From positions 4,503,501-4,567,500 of the forward strand of contig NC_092020.1 of assembly GCF_042242105.1 (NCBI RefSeq): a stretch of DNA of 64,000 nucleotides, read 5' to 3'. Positions within the stretch are counted from its first letter, which is position 1. Each line of letters starts with the position of its first letter. Origin of the DNA: Pempheris klunzingeri (Eukaryota; Chordata; Actinopteri; Acropomatiformes; Pempheridae). Below are positions 63,426-64,000 of the stretch, piece by piece. The notes beneath the pieces are model-generated. The model saw only the letters and a list, made by a program, of their open reading frames with translations, ran no database searches and was not told the DNA's origin. The position numbers were made by a program, and so were the translations under genes.

Positions 63426-64000
63426 GATAGTTGTAGCTGTCGATCCATACGTGCTGCTTTTTATTCTTGTGTGTAGTAGTTTTGATTGTCAAAGAGATGC
63501 AGTCAAGCGGCAACTCTTGTTCCTTTTTTAAAAAAGGGTCAGAGACCATTACAGCACTCAACTGCCATCCATTTCACTCTGCTGGCACTCAGTGTGTAGC
63601 TGATACCACTCCTCCATGTTGCCGATGCTTTGTTGTTACATTGAATATGTATACTGTAATCATCACAGACGCTTGTAACGCTCTTTTGTAAAGTCGGAGT
63701 ACTGGTGTTACTGTGCCTTCAGTCTGCAGTACTTGTGTAGTCAAGCAGAAGTACGTGGCGTCTAGATAAATAATAGTTTGAGCTTCTGTTACAAAAATGG
63801 CCAAAGTGCCATGCGATGTTTACTTGAGGCTTTAGGAAAAAAAACTTTCCGCACCCAGAGTTACAAAGACATGGATCATGTCTGCTTACCCACTTAGTTC
63901 TGTCTGACCAATGTTGTTTTATTTAAGCTTTTGTTATTGTGTCCATTTATTCAGAAAGTAAGACCAAAATGTTTAAACATAAATGACTCAGGAAGATAAG

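Overview
The window is nuclear DNA from a bony fish, most likely a spiny-rayed (acanthopterygian) teleost. It has vertebrate spliced genes with GT-AG introns, many CA/GT microsatellites, and dispersed repeats of types I remember from percomorph genomes. No bacterial, viral, CRISPR, tRNA or rRNA feature was recognised. I could not run searches. Gene names rest on reading the translations against remembered family members, and on the reading frame closing across every splice junction.

Layout: (1) 321-34469, + strand: the 3' four-fifths of a teneurin gene, best called tenm2. It covers 29 constitutive exons from just after the transmembrane segment to the stop codon, plus two frame-preserving microexons at the two classic teneurin alternative-splice sites. 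The 29 exons sum to 7106 nt, which is 2 nt of a split codon plus exactly 2368 codons including the stop. The cytoplasmic and transmembrane exons lie upstream of the window. (2) 38130-44950, - strand: cystm1, a small cysteine-rich tail protein, with two coding exons and a likely 5' UTR exon at a CRE/CCAAT promoter. (3) 49657-53800, - strand: eif4ebp3l, a 112-residue eIF4E-binding translational repressor with three coding exons. (4) 55520-63413, + strand: acsl4, a long-chain acyl-CoA synthetase of 712 residues, with 14 coding exons and at least one 5' UTR exon. tenm2 and cystm1 are convergent. eif4ebp3l and acsl4 are divergent, about 1.8 kb apart.

The four genes do not form a pathway; their neighbourhood is a matter of chromosome history. 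Human counterparts of the first three lie on 5q and that of acsl4 on Xq, so the block probably reflects an older linkage.

The most informative parts are the two teneurin microexons (EGF7-EGF8 and NHL propeller), the conserved unpaired EGF cysteines, and the C-terminal TCAP-like segment that sets the paralog. Others are a polybasic site before the toxin-like domain and the loss in acsl4 of the internal start codon used for the mammalian short isoform. I see no convincing undescribed system; the rest is introns, simple repeats and old transposon remnants.
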